Positions 8,878 through 20,523 are shown, counted from the stretch's first letter. The stretch is DNA of 64,000 bases from Bog-473 sp963726135 (GCA_963726135.1 CAVSBE010000001.1:507931-571930), one strand, 5' to 3'. The notes: generated from the sequence alone by a model not told the origin. Made by a program: numbers and translations.

Positions 8878-10110
8878 ATGCACCGGAGACGACCGTTGAC
8901 GCCTGTAATCAGCGAGCCGCGAATTCGACTGCGGTCGGTGGGACCCGCCGTGGCGGTTTGCGCCATGGCTGTATTGGGTTCGTTGATCTTGGGCACCATG
9001 AGCGCGGCGGCCTCGGTCTCTGCCCAAGCTCCCATTAGCTCTGGGAGCAGTGCGTTGTCGACCGACCAACAGGAGGCTGCGGCGAGCTATCAGGCCCTCC
9101 AACAGAACCTCTACGAGTCTCAGGCGCTGCTGTACGAGGGGCTGGCCTCGAATCCTTGTGACCCATACTCGTGTCTTTGGCCGTTCACGAACGCGATGGC
9201 TGGAACGGTGTACTTGGCCGCGACCCCCGGCGGTCAGGGCTACACCGCTGACGTCCTGGCGAGGTCGCTCGGACTTTTGTCCTATACCGACCTCCATGAG
9301 ACCAGTCCGACCGGTACGAACCAGACGCCGGCGTTCCAATCGGCGGTTGCTCCACCCAAAGGGCCCGGAGGCAACACCTACTACGACGACAACGCCTGGG
9401 CCGCGCTCGACCTGATCAATGCGTATCGGCTCACCGGGAACCGGATCGACCTCTTCGTCGCTCAAGTCCTCTTCAATTTCGTCGCGACCGGCTGGGACAC
9501 GAGCCAGACTGATGGTTGTCCGGGCGGCGTGTTCTGGGAGGATGTCTCCGGGAGCCAGCGCAACACGACGGCGAACGCCGCGAATGCCGAGGTCGGCTTG
9601 GAGCTCTACCAGCTGACCCATAACTCCACCGACCTCTTCGGGGCGGCGGTGATGTATCAGTGGGTCAACACCTGTCTCAAGTCGCCCGATGGCCTCTACT
9701 ACGACCATGTCAACCCTGGCGGAACGGTGAATACGACCGTCTGGAGCTACAACCAGGGCACGATGATTGGTGCTGGAGTGCTGCTCTACCAGATCACCGG
9801 TAACGTCGGCTTTCTGAACACAGCCCAGGCCACCGCAGAAGCCGCCGTGGCCTATTTCGGGACCGGGGCAACCCTGCAGAACCAGGGGCCCGCGTTCAAC
9901 GCCATCTACTTTCGTGACCTGTTTGTGCTGAACCAAGCGCAGGCGAACACCGCTTACGGCTCGGAGGCACAGGCCTACGCCACCTTCATGTGGACGCAGC
10001 GAAACGCGAGCGGACTGTTCCTCCAGAATGGGAACACCAACGGGGTGAACGGAACGGCGCCGATGGTCGAGATCTACTCGCTCCTCGCCGGGAGCCCCGC
10101 CCTGCCATAG
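8878..10110 (+). CDS. Secreted glycoside hydrolase family 76 (alpha-1,6-mannanase-like)
   Basis: 410 residues with GGAGG 8 nt before the ATG. A signal peptide (basic MHRRRPL, then the hydrophobic VGPAVAVCAMAVLGSLILG and an Ala-rich cleavage region) is followed by a GH76 (alpha/alpha)6 domain. TYYDDNAWAALDLINAY carries the adjacent Asp pair that acts as nucleophile and acid/base in GH76. CPGGVFW and NATANAxNA-type segments also match. It probably cleaves alpha-1,6-mannan outside the cell, such as mycobacterial-type or fungal mannans. It stands alone, with no transporter beside it. Confidence 0.85.
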   Translation: MHRRRPLTPVISEPRIRLRSVGPAVAVCAMAVLGSLILGTMSAAASVSAQAPISSGSSALSTDQQEAAASYQALQQNLYESQALLYEGLASNPCDPYSCLWPFTNAMAGTVYLAATPGGQGYTADVLARSLGLLSYTDLHETSPTGTNQTPAFQSAVAPPKGPGGNTYYDDNAWAALDLINAYRLTGNRIDLFVAQVLFNFVATGWDTSQTDGCPGGVFWEDVSGSQRNTTANAANAEVGLELYQLTHNSTDLFGAAVMYQWVNTCLKSPDGLYYDHVNPGGTVNTTVWSYNQGTMIGAGVLLYQITGNVGFLNTAQATAEAAVAYFGTGATLQNQGPAFNAIYFRDLFVLNQAQANTAYGSEAQAYATFMWTQRNASGLFLQNGNTNGVNGTAPMVEIYSLLAGSPALP

Positions 10111-10161
10111 CTGGTTCCAAGTGAAATGCTGAGGGCCCGACCGCAGCCGACCCCTTCAGCG

Positions 10162-10202
10162 TGGTGGGGGAGAATTTGAACCTCCGGCCTTCGGGTTATG
10201 AG
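10162..10202 (-). tRNA. Truncated tRNA-Met 3' half (anticodon loop to CCA)
   Basis: Read on the minus strand: CTCATAA anticodon loop (CAU), CCCGAAGG, GGTTCAAAT T-arm, acceptor 3' strand and an encoded CCA. The 5' half is missing: bases before the loop do not pair with the anticodon 3' stem and no D-arm is present. This is the portion normally retained as an attachment-site duplicate after tyrosine-recombinase integration. A near-identical fragment in the same orientation lies at 35454. Confidence 0.65.
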
Positions 10203-10348
10203 CCTGGGCCCCCGGGTTGGTCACTCTTGATCGCAGGCCGCCACAGGGGGTCTGAACTGCATCTCTCTTGTCGCCGTCCTTGGTCACCCGTGTTCACAAG
10301 CGGACCGGGTTGGTGCAAGTTTCGCTGTCATCGCACTGTCATCGGGTG

Positions 10349-11835
10349 TGTGTGTCGGAGGATCGATTCTTCTCGTAAATCGACGGGACTGGCAGGCGGA
10401 GTGGACGGTCTGATCAGCTCGATTCAGACGTTTCAGGGATCCAAACTCCGTTGGGAAGACGTCCGCTTCCGTCAGGCCATGCCCACAATGGGCGCGTTGA
10501 GCGGTTTGGCTCCCACCGATCCGTAGAACTGGGCCGAACCGAAGCTGAACACCCCCCCGTCAGAAGCCACCTCCCAGTAGCCATTCCCCCCAGGGGCGGC
10601 GGCCATGCCCACGATGGGCGCGTTGAGCGGTTTGGCTCCCACCGATCCGTAGGACTGGGCCGAACCGAAGCTGAACACCCCCCCGTCAGAAGCCACCTCC
10701 CAGTAGCCCTGGTCAATCACTTGCTCGAAAGAGTCGGCCAATTCGGCGTAGCCCAGGTCATTGGTGTGGATATTGCTGTCGCAGCTCGACACACATCAAC
10801 GTCCACTCACAGATGACCGCCACGTTCTGCGGCACCGTCATCCCGAGATAGGACCCAGTCAGGGCGAAGTTCGTCGTCTCAAACAGACACGGCTGGGTCG
10901 GCCATTAATGCACCAGCCGCTCCATAGACCTGTCCGAGAAGTGTGTTGAGGGACACCAGGTACGGCACGGACTCCTGCGCCAAGGTTTGGTCGCTTCCCC
11001 CGAGCAGCCACCCAGCCAGAAATCCGTCGTAATAGTCCATTCCGCAAATCGACAGCCCTGGATATGCGGACCGGAGTCCGCCGAGGATTTGCGGAAGTTC
11101 TGCGCTCACTTCGTTCATCGCGTTCTGAACACACGTTCCGTCGATCCCGGAGCATGGCGGCTGGAGCAAGAGGACCGAGTGAGGCTGCCATGGATCCGAG
11201 GACGTTGTTGATCCCGATGTCGATGGTGAGTAAGGCGATCTGACCAGAATGCGCCCGAAGAAAGGCTTCGGCGTCTCCCAGCTGCGTACCGGTCGTATAC
11301 GAACACCCACCACCACCGCTCAAGATATCCGTAGTGGTGGCACCGGAACATGACAGGTTGAGAAGCTGAAGACTCGGATAGCGGGTGAGCTCGTGCTGAT
11401 AGAGGAGATTGACGTAGTCGTTCGCCGGCTGGGTCGCCCCTACTCCGGCTGCGAGGGAGTCTCCTATCGCCACGTAGTACATGACCGGCGCCGTGGCCGA
11501 AGCGACCGTGGAGTCTGCACCCACCTTGAGAACCATCCCCCCGGCCACAAGGAGGAGCCCGACGAACAGTGACAAAGCCCGCCGTCCAATGGGCTTGTTG
11601 AAGCCGTCGGCCAAAGGCGCAATAGAACGTGCGTTGGCACGTCCCGCCCCAAGAATGCGCATATAGCTTGGCATTTTGTCCTAGGTCCTCATTCGGTCAC
11701 GGTCCCCACGGCAACGGAGCGTAGGACTGCCGCTCGGAACCGCTCATTCGGTGGCGTCGTGAACGTTGCAGCCCAAATGGCCTCGCTTGGACGTGTGATT
11801 TCAGACCTTGCGGCGGTGAAGCAGCCATGTCGAAA
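10349..11835. repeat. Left copy of a duplicated SGNH/repeat-protein block
   Basis: This block is closely similar to 42170-44157. It covers the 3' flank, the whole SGNH/repeat gene and about 150 bp of its upstream region including the promoter. The copies differ mainly by number of 126-bp repeats (two here, six in the other) and by scattered indels and substitutions. Confidence 0.8.
10472..11674 (-). pseudogene. SGNH hydrolase with 42-aa surface repeats, frameshifted copy 1
   Basis: The N-terminal frame from the ATG at 11674 (AGGA 5 nt upstream) gives a signal/anchor segment (RRALSLFVGLLLVAGGMVL), then an SGNH esterase start (AIGDSLAAGVGA, SCSGATTT, IDIGINNV). The frame is lost near 11170 and again near 10890 and 10780. 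The third frame (10472-10792) carries NIHTNDLGYAE, the Asp-x-x-His-like block, and two 42-aa GYWEVASDGGVFSFG repeats. Compared with the copy at 42291, extra bases explain each break. It is a probable pseudogene or error-bearing copy. Confidence 0.75.
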
Positions 11836-12137
11836 GGCGCCGTCGCCGCAGCTCGCTTGTGGTCCATCTCAGTCTCACCTCCCCGTCACGCTGTCACTCC
11901 GATGTCATTGACTTTCGTCATTAGAGAGGCCGACCCTCGGGACCGTGTCAGTGCGGCGAAGGAGCCAACGCCACCGCCGGATCCCTTCTGGTGAGCGCGG
12001 TGAGTGGACGGCGCGTCGATCTCGGCAACGTGTACAGCGTCGCGGCCAGCGGCAACTCCGAGTTCGCCCGACATACCCGGCTCCTGTACCAGGGACGCCG
12101 GACCTTCTCCCCGCCATTACCAAGGTACACCAGGGTG

Positions 12138-12157
12138 GGGGTCTTGCCGCAAGCACC
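12138..12157 (+). promoter_or_regulatory. Rifamycin-associated element (RAE)-like palindrome
   Basis: The core CTTGCCGCAAG (12143-12153) is a perfect 5+1+5 palindrome flanked by G-rich and C-containing sides. It lies 109 nt before the rph start and 13 nt before a TTGACA (12167-12172). Actinomycete rifampin-inactivating genes are preceded by a 19-bp inverted repeat of this form (RAE). The match is by pattern from memory, not by search. Confidence 0.6.
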
Positions 12158-12265
12158 AAAGGCGTGTTGACAATGCACGCCACGGGCCAGCCCACAGACG
12201 GTTGGCACGATCGACAGTGGGAATGAGACGGACCCGTGCGGTCCGAAGGGGATGGTGGAGGACCG

Positions 12266-14861
12266 ATGGGCAGCTATGTGCTGGGATTCGACAAGATCAA
12301 CCACACGCAAGCAGCGCTTGTCGGTGGCAAGGGCGCGCACCTCGGGGAACTCTCGCGGATCGAAGGCATCCGCGTGCCGGCCGGCTTCTGCGTGACGACA
12401 GACGCCTTCAAGCGGATCATGGCTGAAGCGCCGTCGATCGACGAACGCCTCGATCGGCTGTCGCTCCTAGATCCCGATGACGGTGAGGCGATCCGCACGC
12501 TCAGCACGGAGATCCGCCGGACCCTCGAAGGGGTCGCCATCCCCGACGATCTGGCAACGGCGATCACCGGCTCGCTCGCCCGGCTCGGCGAGCACGATGC
12601 CTACGCCGTCCGATCGAGTGCGACAGCAGAAGACCTGCCAACGGCCTCCTTCGCCGGCCAGCAGGACACGTTCCTGAACATCGTGGGGTCGCCGGCGATC
12701 TTCGGGCACATCAGCCGATGCTGGGCATCGCTCTTCACCGAGCGGGCCGTCACTTATCGCCTGCGCAACGGCTTCGACCACCGGAGGGTCTACATGGCCG
12801 TGGTCGTGCAGCAGATGGTGTTCCCGCAGGCGGCCGGCGTCCTGTTCACGGCCGACCCCGTCACGTCCAACCGGAAGGTCGCTTCGGTGGAAGCCAGCTT
12901 CGGCCTCGGCGAGGCCTTGGTCTCGGGTCTGGTAAACCCGGATGCTTACAAGGTGCGGGACGGCGAGGTCATCTCAAAGACGGTCGCTACGAAGCAACTG
13001 GCCATCGAGCCCTCGCCGGTGGGCGGGACGCAGGAAGTGGCGATCGAGCCCGCGCGCCAGGTCCAGCCGGCGCTGACCGATTGGCAGGTCGTCCGGCTCG
13101 CGCAGCTGGGTCGGCGGATCGAGGCGCACTTCGGCCAACCCCAGGACATCGAGTGGTGCCTCTTCGGCGATGAGTTCCAGATGGTCCAGAGCCGGCCGAT
13201 CACCACGCTGTTCCCCATCCCTGCGGCCAGCGACCAGGAGAACCACGTCTACGTCTCCGTCGGCCATCAGCAGATGATGACCGACCCCATGAAGCCCCTG
13301 GGACTCTCCTTCTGGCAGCTGACGACCCCGCGGGCCATGTCCGAGGCCGGGGGCAGATTGTTCGTCGACGTCGCGCAAGTTCTGGGTTCGCCAACGAGTC
13401 GCGCCGTCTATCTGGAAGCTTTTGAGAGATCCGATCCGCTGACCGGGGACGCGCTGCGCACGATCCTCGAACGCGGCGACTTCATTCCGACCTTTCTCGA
13501 CGCGGGTCCGATCAGCACGCCGGCTGGGGGTGCCCCGGCCTCGATCGAGACTGATCCGGCCATCGTCGCCGATCTCATCGAGCACAGCGAGGCCTCCATC
13601 ACCGCTCTGAAAGGCGACATCGCAACGAAGTCCGGGTCGGCGCTGCTCGACTACATCTTGACGGACATCGGGGAGCTCAAGCGCATTTTGTTCGATCCGC
13701 AGAGCCATCAGGTGTGGTTTTCGGCGATGGAGGCCACGCGGTGGCTGAACGAGCAACTGCAGGCGTGGCTGGGCGAGAAGAACGCGGCCGACACACTCAC
13801 GAAGTCCGTGCCCCACAACGTCACGTCGGAGATGGGGCTGGCGCTCCTGGACGTCGCGGACGTGATCCGCCCGCATCCCGACGTCGTGGCCTTCCTGGAG
13901 CATGTCGAGAACGAGGGCTTCTTGGACCAGCTGCCCACGATCGATGGCGGGAGCGAGGCCCGAGACGCCATTGGGGCCTTCCTCGACAAGTACGGCATGC
14001 GCTGCGCCGGTGAGATCGACATCACGAGGCCACGGTGGAGCGAACGTCCCACCACGCTCGTGCCGCTGCTCCTCGACAACGTCAAGAATTTCGAGCCGGG
14101 ATGCCGCAGAGCGACGCTTCGAGCAAGGCCGCCAGGAGGCCTGGGAGAAAGAACAGGAGCTGCTGGCGCGCCTGCGGGGCTTGCCGGACGGGGAGTCCAA
14201 GGCCGATGAAGCCAAATGGATGATCGATCGGGTCCGAACCTTCATCGGGTACCGGGAGTATCCGAAGTACGGGATGGTCAGCCGCTACTTCGTCTACAAG
14301 CAGGCTCTCATGCAAGAGGCCGAGCGTCTTGTGCAAGCCCATGTACTTCGGGAGAAAGGGGACATCTCTTACCTCACATTCGGGGAGCTCCACGACGTCG
14401 TGCGCACGAACCGAGTGGATGACCAGCTCATCGGCCAGCGCAAGGACGCGTTCAGGTCGTATCAAGCGCTAACGCCGCCCCGGGTGTTCACGTCGGACGG
14501 CGAGGTCGTGGCCGGGACCTACCGCCGCGTCGATGTCCCGGCCGGCGCGCTGGTCGGCTTACCTGTTTCCGCCGGGACCATCGAGGGACGGGCTCGCGTC
14601 GTTCTGGACATGGCCGAAGCCGATCTCGACGCGGGCGACATCCTGGTCACCGCCTACACAGACCCCAGCTGGACGCCTGCGTTCGTGGCGATCGCAGGCC
14701 TGGTGACGGAGGTGGGAGGCCTGATGACCCATGGCGCAGTGATCGCACGGGAGTACGGCTTGCCGGCCGTCGTGGGCGTGGAGCAGGCCACCCGGCTGAT
14801 CCGCGACGGGCAGCGCATCCGCGTCAATGGCACCGACGGGTACGTCAAGATCCTGACCTAG
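12266..14861 (+). CDS. rph: Rifampicin phosphotransferase (frameshifted)
   Basis: It inactivates rifamycins by transferring the ATP beta-phosphate to the ansa-chain hydroxyl. The start at 12266 has GGAGG 5 nt upstream and gives MGSYVLGFDKINHTQAALVG. An ATP-grasp domain (GGKGAHLGEL, YAVRSSATAEDLPTASFAGQQ, VQSRPITT) is followed by the rifampin-binding domain. The C-terminal swivelling domain has GGLMTHGAVIAREYGLPAVV with the phosphorylated His. The frame changes at the GGG at 14097-14099, where one surplus G would restore NFEPDAAERRFEQG. Both halves are well conserved, so it is probably one functional gene of about 865 aa. PEP synthase is excluded by the domain order. Confidence 0.88.
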
Positions 14862-15061
14862 GTTGGTTTAAATCTTTCGTAGGCCAAGACTGTCCAGATG
14901 GGTCAACTCGGTGGGACACCCGTTGCCCGTTAGCACTCCGTTTAGGGTCACTCACCCCACCAAATTGCCGTAGTCAGAGGCGTGTCAGCAAGAATTCCAC
15001 ATCTTGTGGGTCGCGCAGCTAAAGGGACAGCCCTTTGATCGCGCGCGTGAGCTCTCGGTAT

Positions 15062-16481
15062 CTAGGCACTGTTGACCACCTTCCAACCTGGCTTGCGGAA
15101 GCGATGAAGCAAGAAGGGCGGCAGGATCCCGATGAGGAGGATGCCCGCGAGAATCAGAAGGACGTACGTCACCGGGTTCAGGTGGCCGAACTGCGACGGA
15201 GGGATGAACCCAATAACGAGCGCTACGACCGAGGACATAGTGCCGAGGAGGCAGAGCAGGCCCAAGGCCGGTGCTCGATAGCCGCGACTGTGATCCGGTT
15301 GTGAGCGGCGTAACCGCAGGGCGGCGATGAACATCAGCACGTACATGATCAGGTAAACCTGGGTCGCCATGGCGACGAAGATCCAATACGCGTGCGACAC
15401 GCTCGGGAGGAGGGCGTAGAGCAGGGCGATGAGGGTGATCACGGCGGCTTGGGCGGTGAGAATGTGCACCTCGATCCCTCTCGTTGACCTTCTGGAAATA
15501 GGGCGGTAGGAACCCCTGCTCACGGCCGATTCGGAGCAACCCCTCGGATGGCCCTCCCAACCAGGACATCATCCCGGCCAGTGCGCCAATCGCCAGCGCC
15601 ACGGCGATCAAGGGCACTGCGAACCCGATGCCGAAGTGATGGAAGAGGGCGTTGAAGGCCTGCATCACACCCGCAGAGAAGCTGATCTGCCGTGGGGGGA
15701 TCACCCAGGAGATCGCCAACGTCGGGAGGATGAACACCGCGAGCACCAAAGCCACGGCGAGGAAGATCGATTTCGGGTAGTCGCGGCTCGGATTCTGCAT
15801 CTCATCGACATGCACGGCGTTGACCTCGACTCCAGCGTAGGTGAAAAAGCTGTTCATGATCAGGACGATGCTGGCGAGCCCGCTCCACTGCGGCAGGAGA
15901 TGCTGACCCGTCATCGGCGCTGCGGAATGGTTTCCTTGCAGCAAGTAGACGACGCCGAAAACCACCAGCAGCGCACCTGGGATCAGCGTGCCGATCACGG
16001 TCCCGCTCGATGACAACTCGGACACGAGCGTCATGCCCCGTGAGGTCACCAGCACGCTGAGCCAGAACAGAACGATGATGATTACGGCGTTGTAGACCCC
16101 GTTCGGCGCCAACCCGGGGTCGATGACGTAGGCCAGCGTGCTGGCAACGAACGCGAGCAGGGCTGGGTAGTAGAAGATCGTCTGGGCGAACTCGCACCAC
16201 ACGGCGAGCAGACCCATCGGAGCGGAGACGCCTTCTTGCACCCAGTTGTAGACGCCGCCCTCCCAGCCGGACGCGAGCTCGGCAGCAACGAGTGAAACGG
16301 GTATCAGGAAAACGAAAGCGGGGAGGACGTAGAGGAATACCGAGGCGAGCCCGTAGACCGCAGACGCCGGCGCCGAGCCCAGGTAACCGACCGAGCCCAC
16401 AGTCATCATCGCCAGTGCCTTCCAGGTGATGGAGGTTCGCGGCGGACGATGCAGGGTCCTGTGGGGCGAACGAGGTCTCAT
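15062..16481 (-). CDS. APC-family amino acid permease, GadC-like (frameshifted)
   Basis: From the ATG at 16481 the protein has about 12 hydrophobic helices. TM1 reads WKALAMMTVGSVGYLGSAP, and PAFVFLIPVSLVAAELASGW and EGGVYNWVQEG follow, typical of glutamate/GABA-type antiporters. The frame shifts near 15476 within a CCC/GGG run. After it, EVHILTAQAAVITLIALL and FVAMATQVYLIMYVLMF (stop at 15062) complete the C-terminal helices. One surplus base explains the break. No glutamate decarboxylase is adjacent, so substrate is undetermined. Confidence 0.8.
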
Positions 16482-17138
16482 CTGGCCCCCGATTCTCGCT
16501 CCGACCGCAGGGTGGCTGCCGAACCCGTCGCAGCCCGATATCCGCTCGTCAACCGCCGACCCGGCTCCGGCGCCGCCGTTGTCGGCCATGTTCGCGCTGC
16601 GGCCAGCAAGAATTCACCACCGCGTCACGCAACGCCCCTGCTCGATCTCGTGAGCACTCATATACGGGACAACATCAAACTCAGAAACATCAGACGCGAC
16701 CCCCGCGTAGCGCTTTCGTTCGACGTGCCGCGAGAGCCGAGTCTGGATCATCTCTTCTGCAGTCCTTTATGCACGGGCGGCGGTAGCATCCAGCCCTCGC
16801 ATCTGGGACCTGATGGCCAGACACGCGAAGGTCTACGTCTCACCTGATGCTCAATTCCCTGTCCCTGAGGCGTCGGAGCCTCGCTTCATCGTGCGGTACT
16901 CGATCACGCGAATCGGTGGCATCGGCCCATGACCGACAAGCTCTGCGCTCTGACCAGGCGGTGAGCCCCGCAAGAGTGGGGCATCGTGGCGCCCGCAAGC
17001 TTCGCTCAAACCGTTCGGCGCCCACCGACGAAAGGGCCTATCGGCTCCGAGTATCCGCACGGGTGCAGATCATGATCCACGTCATCGCCAGACCAAGCGC
17101 GCCCCGCAGGACAGCGACCCACACTGCGCCGTTATCGC
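16482..17138. other. Gap with a PPOX-type gene remnant
   Basis: The 650 bp between the permease and the rhamnosidase contain no intact gene. At 16668-16730 (plus strand) the sequence KLRNIRRDPRVALSFDVP matches the FMN/F420-binding segment of pyridoxamine-phosphate-oxidase-like proteins, but neither start nor end of such a gene is present. It looks like a decayed fragment. Confidence 0.4.
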
Positions 17139-20073
17139 TCAGCGCATGGGAACTTCCGCGTGGGCTCGACTGGAGGAGCCATCGCCGGTGCCGATCGCAG
17201 CCACCGGCACGTCGGTGCTCGTGAAGTGATACGAGCCGGCGCCGACTTCGACAACGGCATAGTCACCGTCGATGGACGCCGACGTGACCCCTTGCCGCCG
17301 ACTGAGTGCCATGCCCGACTCGCGGACGTTGTCCAGGGCGACGGCTGGGATGCTGACCCTCGCCTTCGTGTTGGCCGGCACGGTGACGTCGACCTTGAAG
17401 GGCCGGGTTGCGACCGCCGGTCGGCTCCACGCCACTTCGATGGCCCCATGGGGAGTCGGCACCCGCCCCGCTGCGTATCTCAGTGCATGCAGCGGCACCG
17501 TGACGTCGAACGAGGCATATCCCGGGGCCGTAGGGATGACCCCGAGCATCGTCTGCTGGATCGCGACCAGCACGTTCGAGCCGAAGCCGTGTGAACGGCT
17601 ATCGCCGTTGCCGAGGAGCGAGGCAAGGGGCGGGGTGAGGACATCCTGGTCCTGGGGGTGCCACATCTCCCAAGTGAACGTTCCGCCTTGGGCCAGGATG
17701 TTGGCCCAGCCGGGCTCCGACGCGTCCGTCAAGATATGCAGGATGTCGCTGTCCCGACCGGTGATCCGCAGCGCGTCGAGGACATCGGCGGCACTGACGA
17801 CCGGCGGGGAGAAGGGCATGCTGAGGATGTAGTTGCTCACGGTCGTGACGTCGGACGGTGGAACGACCCCGAACTGCACGGCAAGCGCGTTGTTGACTTG
17901 CGGCGAGACCGCGCCTGAGCACGTGCACAGGTCGTCGTTTGGTGCGAACCGGTGTGCCCTTGGCGTCCAGTCCGTCGGTGTAGTAACCCGCCGGCAGCAG
18001 GAGGTGGGCGTTGATGGCGGTCGCCAGCTCGTGGGCTCGCTCGCGCTGATTCGCCACCTCGGCCGCCGGACGGCCGAGGGCGTCCGCCATGTCGGCGACG
18101 CGGTTGAACACGTTGTCCGCCAGCAGGTTGAGCTGCGTGTCGGTTGGGAACTGCGGGACGTCAGTTGGACCGGGGATGGTCCCGACGAGACCGTTGGAGC
18201 CGATGTTGCTCCAGAAGAAGTCCGACACCTTGACCACAACGGGATACAGCTCTGTCAGCAACGCCCTGTCGCCGGTGTGGATCCAGTACTGCCAGACCCA
18301 CTCGGGGTAGTACGCAGTCCCCTGGGGGATCTCCTGTGCCCCGAGCGCGGTCGGATAGATCTTGTTGATGGCACCGTTCGGCCAGAAGCGAGCCTGCGAC
18401 TGGGCGAACTCGAGCAGGTCCTTCCTCGTCAGATTCGTCTCGCCGAAGGCATCCATGGCCGTCTCCGACTCGTTCGCTCCGTCCCCGAGCCACGGGCCCT
18501 TCTCCCGCGTGGGGGTGTCGACGAACTGCTCCTGCATCGTGAACAACGCCGAGTGGCGGCCGAGGTCGAAGACCGCGTTCACCGTCTTGTCCGAAGATGT
18601 GAACGTTCCGGCGTTCTCGTCGGGGACAGCATCGTGCCGGGTGAGGACGACGATGTCCTTCGTGGTGAGAGTCTCGCCCGGGTCGTCGATCTGGAGGTAC
18701 CGGAAACCGAGGTAGTCGAAGGGGCGGAAGGTCTCGCGACCGCCGCCCCGCTCGACGTAGGAGTAGCTCATGTTCGTGTGCTGGGTCCCCATTGTGGTCG
18801 AGACGTCACCCGACCGGTCGAGGAGGTACCCGGCGTGCATCGTCACCCGCCGGCCGGGCTGCCCGTGGCTGAAGGTGACCGAGGGGATCGCGGCGTAGAC
18901 CTTCCCGAAGTCGGCCACGACGGCGCCAGATGCGAGGCGGGACACGGAGACGGCGTGGACCGGCTCGTAGACGATGCGGGTCCGCACGGACACCAGATGA
19001 GTCCAGGGTGCGGTGGGATGAGGACCGATCACCATTGCCGGCTGCCACCCCAAGGCCCGGTAACCGGCCTTGTCCCAGCCGATCGGCTCGGCCGGGCCGT
19101 TGATGTTCTCGGTATAGTCGACCGGGTCGCCCTCCTCGTCGCGCTGGACGCCCGGCAGCCACGCACCCGGCAGGACTTCCCACGTGCCATCGGTGGTGAT
19201 CACGTCGACCGTGCCGTCGGCGTGCAGCACCGTTATGCGGGCGATGACGCCCGGCGTGCCCTCCGGTCGGCCCTTGCCGGGGCCCTGCCAGTCGTAGATG
19301 ATCCCGAAGGCGTTGGCCTTTCCCGCCTTGAGGAGGTGGGTGATGTCGGTCGTCTCGTAGTACTGCGAGTCCGGGTACGCGTACGCCTCGCCCTTGGCGG
19401 CCATCGACCCGTTCACATAGAGCTCGTACTGCTGGTCGGCTGACACGTACGCTCGGGCCCGGACGATAGGAGAGCCGCCGAGCTTCGCCTCCTTCCGGAC
19501 GTAGCTGTACTCGTCCTTGTTGGCCCAGATGCCGGTGGTGTTCTGGACGTTGAACGTTTCTGGCGTGTCCAACTCCTCGACAGTGGGTCGCTTGATCCAG
19601 TCCGCGTGCCAGTCGCCGTCGTCCAAGCCAGTGTCGAATGTCTCGACGCGCGCCAGCGGCCCGCTGACTCCCGAACCGTCCCAGGTCTGAACCGTCCACC
19701 GGTAGGTGGTGTCCGGCGCAAGGGCGCGTCCCCCATACGGCACGAACGCCTGCGCCGCGGACAGGACCTTGCCGCTGTCCCAGACCACCGGTGCCGCGCC
19801 GCGCCTCGGGCCGCCGAGAGCGGGGCGGGAGACCACGATGCGGTACGCGCTCTGGACCGCGCCCCGCCGACTGTCGCCGACGTGCCATCCGAAGTACACG
19901 TCGGTCAGCCCAATCCCTACCGGCGACGCCAGGTCGTCCACGGTCAACGCCAGCGGAGGCCCCGGGCCGCCGGACGTAGCTCCCGCCACGCCGTCGCACG
20001 CCAGCGGCGCCAACATCGACACGGCGACGACGACCACACCCAGTACCGCGCGGCCTTGACACCCCACCTGCAT
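17139..20073 (-). CDS. Secreted GH78 alpha-L-rhamnosidase (frameshifted)
   Basis: It hydrolyses terminal alpha-L-rhamnosides outside the cell. The start at 20073 gives MQVGCQGRAVLGVVVVAVS, a signal peptide with possible lipobox Cys (LAPLAC). An N-terminal Bac_rhamnosid_N/Fn3 region (YRWTVQTWDGSGVSGPLA) precedes the ADWI lectin-like domain. The catalytic (alpha/alpha)6 domain includes VDTPTREKGPWLGDGANESE, equivalent to the conserved DCPQRDE-x-GWxGD catalytic region. The frame breaks near 17940. The continuing frame has NALAVQFGVVPP, WANILAQGGTFTWEMW (family-typical) and the C-terminal beta domain to 17139. Total about 975 aa. Confidence 0.82.
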
Positions 20074-20523
20074 CGGCCGAGTATCGCATAGCGACATCCA
20101 GGCGGGTCCGATCACGTCAACCTGATGCCGAGGATGCTGAACTCCCGTCCCGTCAGCGAGGCCGTCGAGACCTTCTTCGACCTTGCGGAAGGGTCGAGCG
20201 CCCACGAAGTCGTCCAAGCCCTCGATGATCGTCACCGCACTGTGTCTCCGGCCACGCCAGTCTCTTCCCTCACCTCGAACGCCAAGAAGAGGGCCCAGGT
20301 AAGACTCCCCCCAATGACGTCAGCCTCCACTGTCTTCGCTCTTGCTGGGGCCGCCCAGAGGAGACGCAGGGTCGCCTGGACACGACACTTGTTCGGTGCT
20401 GTGCAGCGATGATCCCCGCCAACGCAGTTGGCTACTCCTCCGTCGGCAACTCGGACGCTGCCTTGGTCCAACCACAGCACCTGCTCCCTTTGGCACCACG
20501 AGCCGGATCCCAACAACCGTCGT
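20074..20523. other. Intergenic region without a supported gene
   Basis: Short open frames exist on both strands (20125-20412 plus, 20232-20516 minus), but neither has a ribosome site or recognisable protein features. I see no RNA gene or clear terminator. Confidence 0.4.

Noticed and set aside
10162..10202. Functional tRNA gene
   Set aside because: The D-arm and the 5' strand of the anticodon and acceptor stems are missing, here and at 35454.
12266..14861. Phosphoenolpyruvate synthase
   Set aside because: The N-terminal ATP-grasp, middle rifampin-binding domain and C-terminal His domain order, plus the RAE-like element, fit rifampicin phosphotransferase. The PEP-utilising TIM-barrel domain is absent.
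17833..19443. Plus-strand open frame of 536 codons
   Set aside because: It is antisense to the GH78 gene, whose domains are clear. No start signal or family.
20125..20516. Small genes between the rhamnosidase and the TMEM175 gene
   Set aside because: Overlapping frames on both strands, no ribosome site, no recognisable features.
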